A stretch of 19,603 bases of DNA from Geoglobus sp. (lineage in GTDB: Archaea; Halobacteriota; Archaeoglobi; Archaeoglobales; Archaeoglobaceae), in NCBI GenBank assembly GCA_027019885.1, contig JALUWC010000014.1:1-19603 (forward strand), read 5' to 3'. How positions within the stretch are numbered: position 1 is the first letter of the stretch; each line of letters starts with the position of its first letter. Made by a program: the position numbers and the translations under genes. Under the pieces are notes generated by a model. The model was not told the DNA's origin. It did no database searches and saw only the letters and a program-made list of their open reading frames with translations. Positions 1 through 7,133 of this stretch are shown here, piece after piece.

Positions 1-55
1 TCTCTCTCCACCTTTCAAAAATCTACTGGCTTATGCATATGTCCTTACCCACCAT
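1..55 (-). pseudogene. Relic N-terminus of a related integrase (flanking older element)
   Basis: Read on the minus strand from 55, this begins ATG GTG GGT AAG GA and closely follows the first codons of the intact integrase that starts at 19296 (ATG GTG GCT AAG GA). Similarity continues with small gaps: CATAAGC and TTTTTGA-AGG blocks are shared. The relic hits an in-frame TAG at its 11th codon, so it is dead. It lies just outside the left attachment repeat, with the same spacing to att as the live integrase has at the right end. I infer the decayed right end of an older related element in the same tRNA site; the rest lies beyond the window. Confidence 0.7.
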
Positions 56-112
56 GTTAGACCTCCTTTTCCTCAAAGCTCCTAAAACCCAGGGCTTAAG
101 CGGTGGGTAAGG
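43..112. repeat. Inverted repeat between relic integrase start and attL
   Basis: CCTTACCCACC (43-53) and GGTGGGTAAGG (102-112) are perfect 11-bp inverted repeats separated by 48 nt. One arm covers codons 1-4 of the relic integrase, the other abuts the attachment core. The same arrangement, with a compensatory change, is present at 19283-19357. Confidence 0.8.
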
Positions 113-114
113 CA

Positions 115-127
115 AGCCGAGGGAGGG
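115..127. repeat. attL: copy of the tRNA-Cys 3' end
   Basis: AGCCGAGGGAGGG is an exact direct repeat of 19359-19371, the discriminator base, acceptor strand and part of the T-stem of tRNA-Cys. The match extends leftward with two mismatches to 20 bp (108-127 versus 19352-19371). It marks the left boundary of the integrated element. Confidence 0.88.
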
Positions 128-190
128 CAACCTTAAACCACGTCCGATTCCTCCAAAATTCTATAAGCCTCCTACTATATAAGCATAACT

Positions 191-201
191 CTTTATATAT
201 G
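191..201 (+). promoter_or_regulatory. TATA box for the AbrB-like gene
   Basis: CTTTATATATG is centred about 27 nt before the ATG at 223, which predicts a leaderless or nearly leaderless transcript. A second TATA-like stretch (CTATATAAGC) lies near 173-182. Confidence 0.6.
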
Positions 202-222
202 CAAAATATTAACAATTTCAGT

Positions 223-375
223 ATGGCAGAAAAAACTTACACGATCCACCACGTTTCTGGAAGCCTGAAGGTAACAATCCCGCGGGTGCTGGCTGAGGCG
301 GTAGGACTTAAAGAAGGCGATAAAGTTAAGTGGGTGATAGACCGCGGGGAGCTCGTTTTGAGGAAAGCTGATTAG
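223..375 (+). CDS. SpoVT/AbrB-type DNA-binding regulator
   Basis: A 50-residue protein starting MAEKTYTIHHVSGSLKVTIP. The pattern (short beta strands, 'SLKVTIPRVLAEAVGLKEGDKVKW', then a final strand 'GELVLRK') is the swapped-hairpin AbrB fold used by archaeal transcription regulators and MazE-type antitoxins. The reading frame is open upstream, but the ATG at 223 sits about 27 nt after a TATA box, so I take it as the start of a leaderless mRNA. No toxin gene is adjacent, which favours a viral transcription regulator over a toxin-antitoxin pair. It lies directly upstream of the structural operon promoter and may control it; that is inference. Confidence 0.8.
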   Translation: MAEKTYTIHHVSGSLKVTIPRVLAEAVGLKEGDKVKWVIDRGELVLRKAD

Positions 376-376
376 A

Positions 377-394
377 CAAATCAGGCAAATCAGG
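377..394 (+). promoter_or_regulatory. Tandem 9-bp repeat upstream of the structural-operon TATA box
   Basis: CAAATCAGG occurs twice in perfect tandem (377-385, 386-394), ending about six bases before the TATA box of the structural operon. The position fits an operator or activator site. The binding protein is unknown; the neighbouring AbrB-like protein is one candidate. Confidence 0.5.
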
Positions 395-399
395 TATAA

Positions 400-410
400 C
401 TTTTATATAC
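400..410 (+). promoter_or_regulatory. TATA box of the structural operon
   Basis: CTTTTATATAC lies about 35 nt before the ATG at 442, giving an expected short leader of about 10-15 nt. It is the only convincing TATA box ahead of the long rightward gene series. Confidence 0.6.
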
Positions 411-441
411 CCCTAATTGGCAGAAATTTAATTGAATAGAA

Positions 442-657
442 ATGAGAGGGCATCCATTTGTCATAGGTGAAAACATTGAGATTAAAGTCAAAAAGGATAC
501 GAGATTCTATAAAACAACTCTAAAAGCTCTTGCCCCAGCTTTGAAGTCTGTGTTCTCGATACCAGGGAGTGATAAATTACCAGAGCCATCTTCGATTACG
601 ATCCTGCTTTCTTATAATAACGGGGCATCTCGTCCCGGGGAAGGGATAAAAAGATAG
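442..657 (+). CDS. N-terminal part of a large, frameshifted virion-like protein
   Basis: 71 codons beginning MRGHPFVIGENIEIKV and ending at a TAG at 655-657. The downstream frame (648-3056) is open back to 621 but has no ATG, GTG or TTG until 1068, and it carries good protein-like sequence through that interval. The two segments are therefore best read as one gene of roughly 870 codons broken by a -1 shift, most likely in the A-run at 648-652. It could be a true mutation, programmed -1 frameshifting (AAA-AGA-TAG places a stop right after the run) or a sequencing error in the homopolymer. No recognised domain. Confidence 0.6.
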   Translation: MRGHPFVIGENIEIKVKKDTRFYKTTLKALAPALKSVFSIPGSDKLPEPSSITILLSYNNGASRPGEGIKR

Positions 658-3056
658 CATATCGAGATGCTGCTGGTTGGATATGGGAGAATGGACACGT
701 TATTGGTAGAAAGACACCATCAGGTTTTATTTCTGGCTCTTATTCTGAAGTCATTGCAAAGGGAGGCGGTGGAAGCTATCATACCAAGCCAGGCGTCGTA
801 GATTCAAGCTCGTATACTCATCAAGAAAGACGCTACGAGGTCAAAAGCCTCGGAGTACAAAAAACGAAGTGGGGGGAGCAGTATGTCTATGAGATCAATG
901 GGCAGAGGTATGCATTCGACCACCCGCTACCGCAGAACAGCATACCAGAGTTCCAGCTGAAAAATATACTCAGAAGCCAGGGCTATGAAGTCGAGACAAC
1001 ATCCGAAGGTATAAAGGCAACCAAACCTAGCCAACAGGAACAGCAGCAAGCTACTCACAAAAACCTGATGGCGCTGCAGGCGCAAATAGGAGGGGCTCTT
1101 GTTACAGGGGAGGCGAAGGTAGAGAGTTATTATCCACCGCCAGATCGCATAATTGAGAGGCTGCAACGGCAACAGCGTGCTGAGGAGCAGAGGAGAGCAG
1201 AAATTGAAAGGAAAGCTATGCAGTACCTTGGCACAGGAGCCGCGCTCAGGGGGCCGCTTGGACCGTTCGGCGATATTCTGCCTACTGCATTTCTCGGGTA
1301 TAGAGCTCTCTCAGGTGGCGAGGCTGAGCGGAAAGAATCCCTTGACGTGCTCAAATCAGAGATGAAGATATTAGGGCAGATTGCTGCCTCTGCTGCAGGA
1401 GGATATGTTTTAGGCGGTGCTCTTGGCACTCTGGCAGGGATAGGAAGCAAAGGAGCAGGGTTCTCAAGGGCTGTGGGTATAGGAATAGGCGCGGTTGGTA
1501 CGGGGCTCACAGGCTATGAGAGCTACCAAGCTGTAAAGATGGGTCGCCCTGAGCTTGCCGTGCTGTACTTTTCTGAGCTTGGTCTCGCCGGTGCAGCTGG
1601 TGCAAGGGGGTTTGAGAAGGGCGCAAAGGCTGCCTCAAAAGTTCTGCTCAGGGGCTCCGCGCTAGATATTGCACCCAGGCAGCCGCAGAAAGAGCTTGCC
1701 ATCGTCCGCAGGCTGGAGGGAATGAAGGTCAACACTTTCAGGCAGCAGAAGGGCGAGCAGTTCATCGAGACATATCAGTTCATACCCCGCTACACGACAA
1801 GCATAGAAGAGTACGTCGGGCAGAAGCCAGCAAAGAGCATACCCATGATAGTGGAGGAGGGACGCAACGTCTTCATAGGCAAGGGCAAGCCACCCTCCGA
1901 AGCGCCCATCATGCTCACCAGGAAAGGGATAGTCGAGGTGCCTATCAGAGGGGGCAAGCCAGTGCTTGTGGTGCCTGACGTGGTGAAGTCGCCGCAGGGT
2001 GCACCCTCGGAGCCGGGCGTTACAGAGATAGGCAGGATACAGTACCGCGTGCTGAAGGTGGAGACTGCTGCAGAGGAGCCATTCACGCCAGAAAGCACCA
2101 AGACGGGCAAGGTCATACGCACACCTGAGGCGAAACGCGCCCTGAGGCACAAGCTCTACGGCAAGACGGAGGCGGAGAAGAACTTCGAGAGGTTGGTAGG
2201 GCTTGAGGAACATGGTAAAGGCGGCGGTGGTAGGTCTTCAGCACTGGAGCAGCAGCTAATGACAGAGGAGAACATCGTTGAGGTCAGGCGCCTCGGGCCG
2301 CTTGGAAAACATGAGCTTCCTGTACTAGAAAAGCCAGGCAAGGCTCCAGCGCTGCCGATTATTGCACCTGAGCCTCAGTCAAAAATTTCCCAGGAAATAA
2401 CACAGAGCGCTAAGACAGAGACGATATTTATACCAGGCTATGCGTTTCAGCTGGATCAAAAGCTTCAGTCAAAGCATGCGGTGAAAGAGCAGATCTTTTT
2501 CTTCCCAGCCATTGAGCCTCAGCAAAAGACCTCTCAGAAGAGCAATAACATTTCAATACCTGCGCTCGATTCTTCTCCAGATTTGTCTATCTCCTATACA
2601 CCGGATTTTGATATTTTCACTCCTCCGAAGCCGGCTAAGGAAACATTTAAACCTCGACCTAGAAAGACCGAAAAAAATCCACCTTCAGGGCCAGAGCGGC
2701 CACCGGGTGGATTGATACCTCCATTCTTCCTGTTCATTCCTCCTGGTGGTCCAAAGAAAAAACCGACGACTCCACGGAAACCAAAAGATGTAAAGGTGAA
2801 ATTCCCACGCTTCGTACCAGTCTTAAATCCGATATTTATATTCTGGGGCAAGTACGCCGGCGGCGTGATGCAGAAAGTAGGCGGGAAGCTGAGAGCTTTC
2901 TCTGAGAAAGGCGGTGAGCACGCCCCTGCTTTTCCAGTACCTAGAGAGCCAACACCTCTCGACTTCCCGCTGAACTTCATCCTTCGCGGTAATCGTAAAA
3001 AGAAAAACAAAAAGGGGGTGAGAGTACGGAAACAAAAGCTTTTCCCATTCTTGTAG
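648..3056 (+). CDS. Large unrecognised virion-like protein (main body, starts by frameshift)
   Basis: About 800 residues. The segment 648-1067 (KIAYRDAAGWIWENGHVIGRK onward) lacks a start codon and continues the frame from 442; a caller needing an ATG would start at 1068. The body has an Arg/Gln-rich stretch (about 1140-1220), a Gly/Ala-rich hydrophobic region (about 1365-1620) that could insert in a membrane, a mixed soluble part, then a Pro-rich, very basic C-terminus (GGLIPPFFLFIPPGGPKKK; final residues rich in Arg and Lys). It is the largest gene and the first of the structural operon, just before the adhesin and capsid genes, so a virion or DNA-binding internal protein is plausible. I do not recognise the family. 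Confidence 0.65.
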   Translation, partial: KKIAYRDAAGWIWENGHVIGRKTPSGFISGSYSEVIAKGGGGSYHTKPGVVDSSSYTHQERRYEVKSLGVQKTKWGEQYVYEINGQRYAFDHPLPQNSIPEFQLKNILRSQGYEVETTSEGIKATKPSQQEQQQATHKNLMALQAQIGGALVTGEAKVESYYPPPDRIIERLQRQQRAEEQRRAEIERKAMQYLGTGAALRGPLGPFGDILPTAFLGYRALSGGEAERKESLDVLKSEMKILGQIAASAAGGYVLGGALGTLAGIGSKGAGFSRAVGIGIGAVGTGLTGYESYQAVKMGRPELAVLYFSELGLAGAAGARGFEKGAKAASKVLLRGSALDIAPRQPQKELAIVRRLEGMKVNTFRQQKGEQFIETYQFIPRYTTSIEEYVGQKPAKSIPMIVEEGRNVFIGKGKPPSEAPIMLTRKGIVEVPIRGGKPVLVVPDVVKSPQGAPSEPGVTEIGRIQYRVLKVETAAEEPFTPESTKTGKVIRTPEAKRALRHKLYGKTEAEKNFERLVGLEEHGKGGGGRSSALEQQLMTEENIVEVRRLGPLGKHELPVLEKPGKAPALPIIAPEPQSKISQEITQSAKTETIFIPGYAFQLDQKLQSKHAVKEQIFFFPAIEPQQKTSQKSNNISIPALDSSPDLSISYTPDFDIFTPPKPAKETFKPRPRKTEKNPPSGPERPPGGLIPPFFLFIPPGGPKKKPTTPRKPKDVKVKFPRFVPVLNPIFIFWGKYAGGVMQKVGGKLRAFSEKGGEHAPAFPVPREPTPLDFPLNFILRGNRKKKNKKGVRVRKQKLFPFL

Positions 3057-4093
3057 CGGTAGCGGTGGCAGTTTTTATAGCACAGGCGTCGGCAATGGAG
3101 ATGCTGACCTTCCCGAATGACATTCAGGTGGTCAATGATCCAAGTCTACTATACGCATACAGCTTTGAGGATGGGCAGTTTGACAGCAACACAAGCTGCT
3201 GGAAGAACCTGGTGACAGGGGAATACGATGCATGCGTAACGGACAGTAACAGCAGCAACGGCAACGTGCTTTTCACCAGCGTGACCGGGGCATTTGGCAA
3301 GGGAATAGCGTTGGGCAGCGATGATGTGATAGTGATACAGAACACGAGTGATTTGCAGTTGAAATCTGTAACAGTGTTGCTATTTTACAGAATAGAGAAG
3401 ATAGACTTTACAGACGTGCCAGAAACGTCTTGGAAAGCAACAATTGGTAAGAGATTAAGTTTCGCGTGGGTTTTAATGTCTGGCAATGTCAGTGGACAGC
3501 TTGGTACAAATGCACACTTCGGCATATACATAGCGGGTCAGTGGACGCATACAGGAGAATACGGAGGAAACCCGCCATTAGGCGCAAACAAATGGCACAT
3601 GCTCGCTGGGACTTACGATGTAGCAACAGGAAAAATCAGCTTCTACAAAGACGGCGTGCTCATTGCAACAAAAGACGTTGAACCTGGAACAGAGCCAGAC
3701 TATACAATTAATCCAATAAAAATCACTCAAGACTTGATACAAAGAGATTCACAGACAGATGTGATCTACGACGAAATCCGCATCTACGACAGGGCGTTGA
3801 GTGCAAACGAAATAGCAGCGATCTGGAAAGCATATCAGGAGGGGAGTCTAAGTGCTGAGGAGGTTGCCAGCTATAAGCAGAGCTATTCAATGATCCAGAA
3901 GCTGATCACCATCTTCGGCACGGTGTTTCTCATAGGGATGATCTACATTATCAAGCGCCGGGGTATTGACGTCGAAGATACCAGAAACGTTACAGCGCTG
4001 TTTGTCGGAGTCCTGCTGGTGTTATTCATCGTCTTCGTGGCAAACGACCAGTATGCCGCTTCTGTGTATGGTTTAGAGGCTATTAAACCATAA
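3026..4093 (+). CDS. LamG/concanavalin A-like membrane-anchored surface protein
   Basis: The extracellular part has the LamG jelly-roll pattern: 'LLYAYSFEDG' near the start, a central 'W-H-M-LAGTYDVATGKISFYKDGVLIAT' block and the closing 'YDEIRIYDRALSANEIAAIW' typical of LamG3/concanavalin-like lectin domains. Two membrane segments follow, near residues 281-297 and 309-326 counted from the GTG at 3065. The conventional start is that GTG, but it would cut the signal peptide. A strong ribosome site (GGGGGTG, 3014-3020) sits five bases before an in-frame ACG at 3026, giving a full signal sequence (core LVAVAVAVFIA, cleavage after ASA). I use 3026. Likely a virion adhesin that binds host sugars. 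Confidence 0.8.
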   Translation, partial: TETKAFPILVAVAVAVFIAQASAMEMLTFPNDIQVVNDPSLLYAYSFEDGQFDSNTSCWKNLVTGEYDACVTDSNSSNGNVLFTSVTGAFGKGIALGSDDVIVIQNTSDLQLKSVTVLLFYRIEKIDFTDVPETSWKATIGKRLSFAWVLMSGNVSGQLGTNAHFGIYIAGQWTHTGEYGGNPPLGANKWHMLAGTYDVATGKISFYKDGVLIATKDVEPGTEPDYTINPIKITQDLIQRDSQTDVIYDEIRIYDRALSANEIAAIWKAYQEGSLSAEEVASYKQSYSMIQKLITIFGTVFLIGMIYIIKRRGIDVEDTRNVTALFVGVLLVLFIVFVANDQYAASVYGLEAIKP

Positions 4094-4103
4094 GGAGGTG
4101 AGA

Positions 4104-4568
4104 ATGGTGGAAATAGGATTAGAAATTCCAAGAAGGTTTGAACCAACGCTGGAAAAGTTGAAAGGGCTAGTAGGAGAAACACGCTTTGCTCAAGCAGTAG
4201 GACAGGCGAGGCTCTACGAGCAGACACTCAGGCAGCTTGCAGCTGAGGACGAGGACAAAGCTAGGGAAATCGTATTAGAGGACATAGAGCGCATGCTCGA
4301 TGATCTTCCAGGTCCCGTGAGGAGTCGATTCAGGGTTTTCCTGCGGGAAAATGCAGGAGCAGTGAGCATAAACTGGCTCATTGGTATAGCAGTGGTGATT
4401 TTCATATTCGCAATGCTCTACCCGATGATCATAGACTTTACAAGCCAGGCGGCGGCTTCTACTAGCGATACGAGCACCCAGACAATGATCAACATGATAC
4501 CGAAGATTCTGGCACTGGTGCTGGTGGTCTCGATACTGCTTGGAGCCTTCTACGGACGGGGCGACTAA
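4104..4568 (+). CDS. Fusellovirus VP1-like major capsid protein precursor
   Basis: A 154-residue precursor with an excellent GGAGGTGA site (4094-4101). The N-terminal 80 residues are charged and helical; the rest has two hydrophobic helices (about residues 89-110 and 132-150) joined by a Ser/Thr-rich loop. From my knowledge of SSV1, VP1 is made as a precursor and cut before a Glu to leave 73 residues with two hydrophobic helices, a Thr/Ser loop and a Pro at the start of helix 2. Cutting here before Glu82 (LR|ENAGAV) also leaves exactly 73 residues, with Pro at position 52 of the product, as I recall for VP1. This is the main evidence for a spindle-shaped virus. The neighbouring adhesin and secreted-protein genes support it. 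Confidence 0.78.
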   Translation: MVEIGLEIPRRFEPTLEKLKGLVGETRFAQAVGQARLYEQTLRQLAAEDEDKAREIVLEDIERMLDDLPGPVRSRFRVFLRENAGAVSINWLIGIAVVIFIFAMLYPMIIDFTSQAAASTSDTSTQTMINMIPKILALVLVVSILLGAFYGRGD

Positions 4569-4576
4569 AAGGAGCA

Positions 4577-5812
4577 ATGCGCAGCACTCTACTCTTCATT
4601 CTATTTTTTGGATTGCTCTGCAGCACCGCATCAGCTTATACTCTATATGTAAAGGACGAGCTGACAGTCGACACAGTGCAAAACTTCTGCGTCTTGGCAA
4701 ATGGGAGCTACTACTGCACCACTTCGGGAAGCATAGAACTCAATGACAGCGAGATCAGCATAATATACAATAACCTGAGCATGAGGCACTATATAGTCAA
4801 TCCTTCCCTCCCAAACTTCACCGCGTACATCCCAACAACCCGCTACTACCGTGCATATTTAAATCCCGTAGATGCAATGACATTCTCACCGCTCGGCGGT
4901 GTGAACTTCACCCTCAGCTACGCCGGAAAAGTTGTTGACACAAGAACAATAGATTCAAGCAGCCCAATCTATATCAACCCAGACCTTGTTTATGATGTGG
5001 AGATTTCTGCAGATGGATACATACACTACAAGCGCTCCGTTTCTTTTAGGGGCGAAAACATCTACTTCCCTCTGCAGAGAGAGCTTGTTTCCCAGGCTTG
5101 GGACGGCGTGGTTTATACCATATTCAACCACCTGCCTCCCTCGCAGGACACGTCTAACGTGCTCGATGCAAATGGTACCTTTGCACCCTGCCTTTACCTT
5201 CGCTCAACGCTCCCGCAGTTCACACTTGTCAATGCCTCTCTGCGCCTCTACATAGACGATCCATTTGTAGCTTTTGCATCAGATTACGATGGGGATTCAG
5301 AAATTCAAATAATCCGGGACAGTTTGAACGGATATATTGAGGTTACAGCGCCGGACATGAATAAAAACAACATAATTTATATATGCATACGCAATGCTAC
5401 TCTTGCATCTGAAGAAATAAACATTTCAAGTGCTTTCAGTTCAAATGAGATAGAAATCGCTATTTCTTACAATCTCAATAGCACAATCTACGGGGAGAGG
5501 CATAGGGAGCTTGCTTTGACACGGCAAATCTACGATTTCGAGATAGAACCGAAAGGCTTTGCGCAGGAAATACTCTCATGGCTGGGCTTTGGAGATGTGG
5601 CACTGAAGATGCTTCCTTTTGTTGCAATGTTTCTGAGCGCTACCGGTGCGGGATACTTCGCAAGAAAAGGTTACCCTCCTATTCCAGTCTTTATCGCGCT
5701 GATGGCACTGTTCTTTGTGCTTGGCTTCTATGGTCTGAAGATATTGATATTCACGCTCGTAGTTGGTGGAGTGATCGCATTGCGCGGGAGGTTTAGCTAT
5801 GAGGGTACTTGA
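4577..5812 (+). CDS. Secreted, membrane-anchored virion surface protein, family unknown
   Basis: 411 residues starting MRSTLLFILFFGLLCSTASA, a clear signal peptide cleaved near residue 20. The ectodomain is rich in N-x-S/T sequons and beta strands; residues about 85-170 (PLGGVNFTLSYAGKVVDTRT, then 'DVEISADGYIHYKRSV') resemble a carboxypeptidase regulatory-like/PEGA beta sandwich. Three hydrophobic segments at the C-terminus (about 345-362, 370-388, 389-404) would anchor it. AAGGAG lies just before the ATG, nine bases after the capsid gene. Position and topology fit a virion glycoprotein, perhaps for attachment or a tail end. No confident family match. Confidence 0.7.
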   Translation: MRSTLLFILFFGLLCSTASAYTLYVKDELTVDTVQNFCVLANGSYYCTTSGSIELNDSEISIIYNNLSMRHYIVNPSLPNFTAYIPTTRYYRAYLNPVDAMTFSPLGGVNFTLSYAGKVVDTRTIDSSSPIYINPDLVYDVEISADGYIHYKRSVSFRGENIYFPLQRELVSQAWDGVVYTIFNHLPPSQDTSNVLDANGTFAPCLYLRSTLPQFTLVNASLRLYIDDPFVAFASDYDGDSEIQIIRDSLNGYIEVTAPDMNKNNIIYICIRNATLASEEINISSAFSSNEIEIAISYNLNSTIYGERHRELALTRQIYDFEIEPKGFAQEILSWLGFGDVALKMLPFVAMFLSATGAGYFARKGYPPIPVFIALMALFFVLGFYGLKILIFTLVVGGVIALRGRFSYEGT

Positions 5813-6122
5813 GCTTGTGCCACTGGTTTACATCCTATTCGGAGCGATGCTCACGTACGTTGGACTATCTGCAGGTGTCCCTGACTATAAGGCGCCTATC
5901 CCAGATAGCAATCTTCCCGGACCTCTAGGCACTTTTGAGATAATGCTAAAATTTGGTTACAATTTCGCCACTACTATTCTTAACATGGCTGCCTTTAGGT
6001 ATGACCTCCCTGGTAATCCCCCAGCATATGTTAATGCAATATTCAAAGGCTTTATTCTTGCACCGCTTAATATGCTTCTATATTTTGCAATTTATAGGTT
6101 CTTCAGGGGGGTGAACGTGTGA
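5799..6122 (+). CDS. Small membrane protein, unknown
   Basis: 107 residues with an N-terminal hydrophobic segment (LVPLVYILFGAMLTYVGLSAG) and a C-terminal one (FILAPLNMLLYFAIYRFF), separated by a Pro-rich and an amphipathic stretch. It overlaps the end of the previous gene by 14 bases and is preceded by GGGAGG, so the two are probably translationally coupled. Likely a minor envelope or morphogenesis protein of the virion; this rests only on location. Confidence 0.65.
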   Translation: MRVLELVPLVYILFGAMLTYVGLSAGVPDYKAPIPDSNLPGPLGTFEIMLKFGYNFATTILNMAAFRYDLPGNPPAYVNAIFKGFILAPLNMLLYFAIYRFFRGVNV

Positions 6123-6400
6123 GCGAGCCTGCAATGGATGTTTTCACGCCACTACAATGGCTTTTCGGCATGTTTGGGGGCTATAAGGATGTGCTCATCG
6201 TATTTTCTACGCTTCTATTCTTTTATGGTATAGGAAACGCTTCGGGATTCGGAAAAACAGGCTCGCTTTTCCTTTCAAGTGTTGCCCTCATCGGGCTTGT
6301 CGAAGCTGGAAAGGCCCCTTTCTGGCTCTTGCCATTCGTGCTGATATTCTACGCAATCTATGTGGCTAAAACGTATATTGAGAGACTTGGAGGGTCCTGA
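6119..6400 (+). CDS. Small membrane protein, unknown
   Basis: 93 residues from a GTG start that overlaps the previous stop as GTGA; GGGGGGTGA at 6106-6114 provides the ribosome site. Three hydrophobic stretches: VLIVFSTLLFFYGIG, SLFLSSVALIGLVEAG and FWLLPFVLIFYAIYVA. Its end contains the ribosome site of the next small gene. Probable minor virion or assembly membrane protein. Confidence 0.65.
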   Translation: MSEPAMDVFTPLQWLFGMFGGYKDVLIVFSTLLFFYGIGNASGFGKTGSLFLSSVALIGLVEAGKAPFWLLPFVLIFYAIYVAKTYIERLGGS

Positions 6401-6401
6401 A

Positions 6402-6557
6402 GTGATGCTGGGAAAACTAAGAATCGGGAACATGGAGGTTGAAGTGAGGGGAAGTCCGATTAGGAATCCCGATGAGGTGCTCAGGATAGCAAAGGACCTG
6501 AAGAAGGTCTTGCATCGGCATAGAGTAATTATATCCTTTCCGGGGGGATTTGAGTGA
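6402..6557 (+). CDS. Small soluble protein, unknown
   Basis: 51 residues from GTG 6402 (or 50 from ATG 6405). GGAGGGT at 6389-6395, inside the end of the preceding gene, gives six to nine bases of spacing, so a longer reading from further upstream is unlikely. Two short beta strands (LRIGNMEVEVRG; HRVIISFPGG) flank a basic helix (PDEVLRIAKDLKKVLHRH). No family recognised. Confidence 0.55.
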   Translation: MMLGKLRIGNMEVEVRGSPIRNPDEVLRIAKDLKKVLHRHRVIISFPGGFE

Positions 6558-6766
6558 AGCTGGAAAAGAGAAAGAAAATACTTGAAAACATGAGGGCCTG
6601 CATAGATGGCTGGAATATTGCATCGCTTGTTGTATTGATGGCTGGCTTGTTTATTAAAAACTGGGAACTACTGAAACATGGCGCTTTGGCACTTTTTGAG
6701 GGATTTTTATTAGGATATGTGGTAAATGCAATTGGGTGGGATTTAGAAAGAAAACTCAGGGGGTAA
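6554..6766 (+). CDS. Small membrane protein, two hydrophobic helices
   Basis: 70 residues from a GTG that overlaps the previous stop (GTGA). A basic N-terminus (MKLEKRKKILENMRA) precedes two hydrophobic helices (IASLVVLMAGLFI and ALALFEGFLLGYVVNAIG) and a short charged tail. GGGGGG at 6542-6547 serves as the ribosome site. A minor envelope protein is possible; function unknown. Confidence 0.6.
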   Translation: MKLEKRKKILENMRACIDGWNIASLVVLMAGLFIKNWELLKHGALALFEGFLLGYVVNAIGWDLERKLRG

Positions 6767-6770
6767 ATAG

Positions 6771-7133
6771 ATGGTCTGGGAGAATGAAACAGTAAATCAA
6801 ACGCTGAGAATCCTCACGGAGCCCTACAGCATAGCAACAACTCAGTACATTGATCCAGCTCTACAGGAATTCCTTGGGCTTTTTGCGCTCTGGGCATTTA
6901 TGCTGCACATGGCAGAGAGGAGACCGGTTAACTTCGTGTATGTGCTTATCAGCATTACAGTATCTTTAGCCGTTTTCGTGTGGTCTCTTATAGTCTCTGG
7001 GTTCATCTCTGTTGTACTGGTGAGGGTGTTTGGTGCTGTTGCATTCGCAACAGCTTCATATCACACTCTCCTGCTGGTGAAAGAAATAATCAACAGGAGG
7101 CGAGCGTATGGTGGAATATTCTGGGGCTTCTAA
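6771..7133 (+). CDS. Multispanning membrane protein, unknown
   Basis: 120 residues, start ATG with AGGGGGT just before it. An N-terminal sequon-bearing segment (ENETVNQT) is followed by about four hydrophobic helices: FLGLFALWAFMLHMA, FVYVLISITVSLAVFVW, SLIVSGFISVVLVRVFG and AVAFATASYHTLLLV. It ends in a basic RRR segment. Overlaps the next gene by 26 bases. Probably a virion membrane or assembly component. Confidence 0.65.
   Translation: MVWENETVNQTLRILTEPYSIATTQYIDPALQEFLGLFALWAFMLHMAERRPVNFVYVLISITVSLAVFVWSLIVSGFISVVLVRVFGAVAFATASYHTLLLVKEIINRRRAYGGIFWGF

Noticed and set aside
223..657. Toxin-antitoxin pair formed by the AbrB-like gene and the next frame
   Set aside because: The following gene is the N-terminus of the large virion-like protein with its own promoter and has no toxin features.
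1130..1510. Long open frames on the minus strand opposite the large virion-like gene (several between 927 and 3035)
   Set aside because: They mirror the coding strand of a GC-rich gene, have low-complexity Pro/Ser-rich or Leu-rich composition and lack ribosome sites or TATA boxes.
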